5,778 bases of DNA from Desulfovibrio sp. (GTDB lineage Bacteria; Desulfobacterota; Desulfovibrionia; Desulfovibrionales; Desulfovibrionaceae). The DNA lies in assembly GCA_031281815.1 (NCBI GenBank), contig JAITEY010000265.1:1-5778 (forward strand). Direction: 5' to 3'. The translations under genes were made by a program, and so were the position numbers. Positions within the stretch are counted from its first letter, which is position 1. Every line of letters starts with the position of its first letter. Positions 5,692-5,778 of this stretch are shown here, in pieces. The notes under the pieces are model-generated. The model had not been told where the DNA came from. It worked only from the letters and a program-made list of their open reading frames with translations, and searched no databases.

Positions 5692-5773
5692 AGTATTCAT
5701 GCGGGTTTGCGGGTCATGTATACGCTAATTATTAGCGAATACACACTTTGCGAAGCAAGTATTCATCAGGGTT
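5692..5773 (+). repeat. 16-bp direct repeat pair (AGTATTCAT-NN-GGGTT)
   Basis: AGTATTCATGCGGGTT (5692-5707) and AGTATTCATCAGGGTT (5758-5773) match at 14 of 16 positions, 66 bp start to start. The second palindrome lies between them. Copy 1 is followed by a tandem GCGGGTTT/GCGGGTCA (5701-5716). They could be secondary binding sites or a duplicated end sequence. Confidence 0.55.
5718..5742. promoter_or_regulatory. Operator-like palindrome, copy 2 (15-bp core in a 25-bp dyad)
   Basis: The core CGCTAATTATTAGCG (5723-5737) is a perfect 7-bp dyad around a single T. Outside it, GTAT (5718-5721) and ATAC (5739-5742) extend the symmetry with one A/A mismatch per side. Its centre lies 52 bp from the centre of copy 1, about five helical turns, so bound dimers would sit on the same DNA face. 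Confidence 0.55.
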
Positions 5774-5778
5774 CCAGC

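Larger units (their letters stand above)
5651..5752. repeat. Cluster of seven TT(A/T)GCG half-sites
   Basis: The hexamer TTTGCG or TTAGCG occurs on the plus strand at 5651, 5680, 5706, 5732 and 5747 and on the minus strand at 5671-5676 and 5723-5728. Several extend toward a common form TTWGCGTATA (TTTGCGTATA at 5651, TTAGCGTAGA at 5680, TTAGCGTATA on the minus strand at 5719-5728, TTAGCGAATA at 5732). Seven copies in 102 bp is far above chance. It looks like a multi-site binding region for one DNA-binding protein. Confidence 0.65.
5544..5778. other. AT-richer non-coding stretch right of the IS66 remnant
   Basis: No credible gene on either strand; open frames are short and unlike any family I know. 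The first 100 bp follow the transposase stop and may be the old non-coding end of the IS66 element, but no terminal repeat is recognisable. From 5651 on the sequence is crowded with short repeated motifs, listed separately, that look like protein-binding sites. A gene they serve would lie beyond the window. Confidence 0.6.

Overview
The window looks like part of a chromosome from a GC-rich deltaproteobacterium, most like a Desulfovibrio/Bilophila-type sulfate or sulfite reducer. This is inferred from protein style and gene content (a soluble AAA+ Lon-like protease, hemC, an FmdB zinc ribbon and gmhA) and not from a marker gene. All intact genes lie on the minus strand, so the biological reading order runs from high to low coordinates.

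Housekeeping block, about 4560 down to 15. gmhA (sedoheptulose-7-phosphate isomerase, ADP-heptose/LPS core) is followed after 44 nt by a small FmdB-type zinc-ribbon gene. After 10 nt comes hemC (hydroxymethylbilane synthase, tetrapyrrole pathway), which overlaps by 4 nt (GTGA) an 836-residue Lon-family AAA+ protease. The tight packing implies one transcript, although the functions are not one pathway. gmhA has a strong ribosome-binding site, hemC has none, and the protease starts at a GTG coupled to the hemC stop. The roughly 300 bp upstream of gmhA hold no gene but contain three successive inverted repeats that would fold as a structured leader.

Accessory edge, about 4735 to 5778. Base composition becomes AT-richer. 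A nucleoside 2-deoxyribosyltransferase-like gene (143 residues) sits directly against a decayed IS66-family transposase on the opposite strand. The remnant keeps two blocks of the transposase C-terminal half, in two reading frames, joined across a large internal deletion. The deoxyribosyltransferase-like gene takes its ribosome-binding site, and possibly an alternative N-terminal extension, from the antisense strand of this remnant.

The last 130 bp carry a dense cluster of TT(A/T)GCG half-sites. These include two near-identical 15-bp palindromes 52 bp apart, interleaved with a 16-bp direct repeat. This looks like a multi-site protein-binding region (operator, recombinase or transposase end, or iteron-like) belonging to something beyond the right edge. 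It is the least explained and most interesting signal in the window. I see no rRNA, tRNA or CRISPR array, and no convincing intrinsic terminator.
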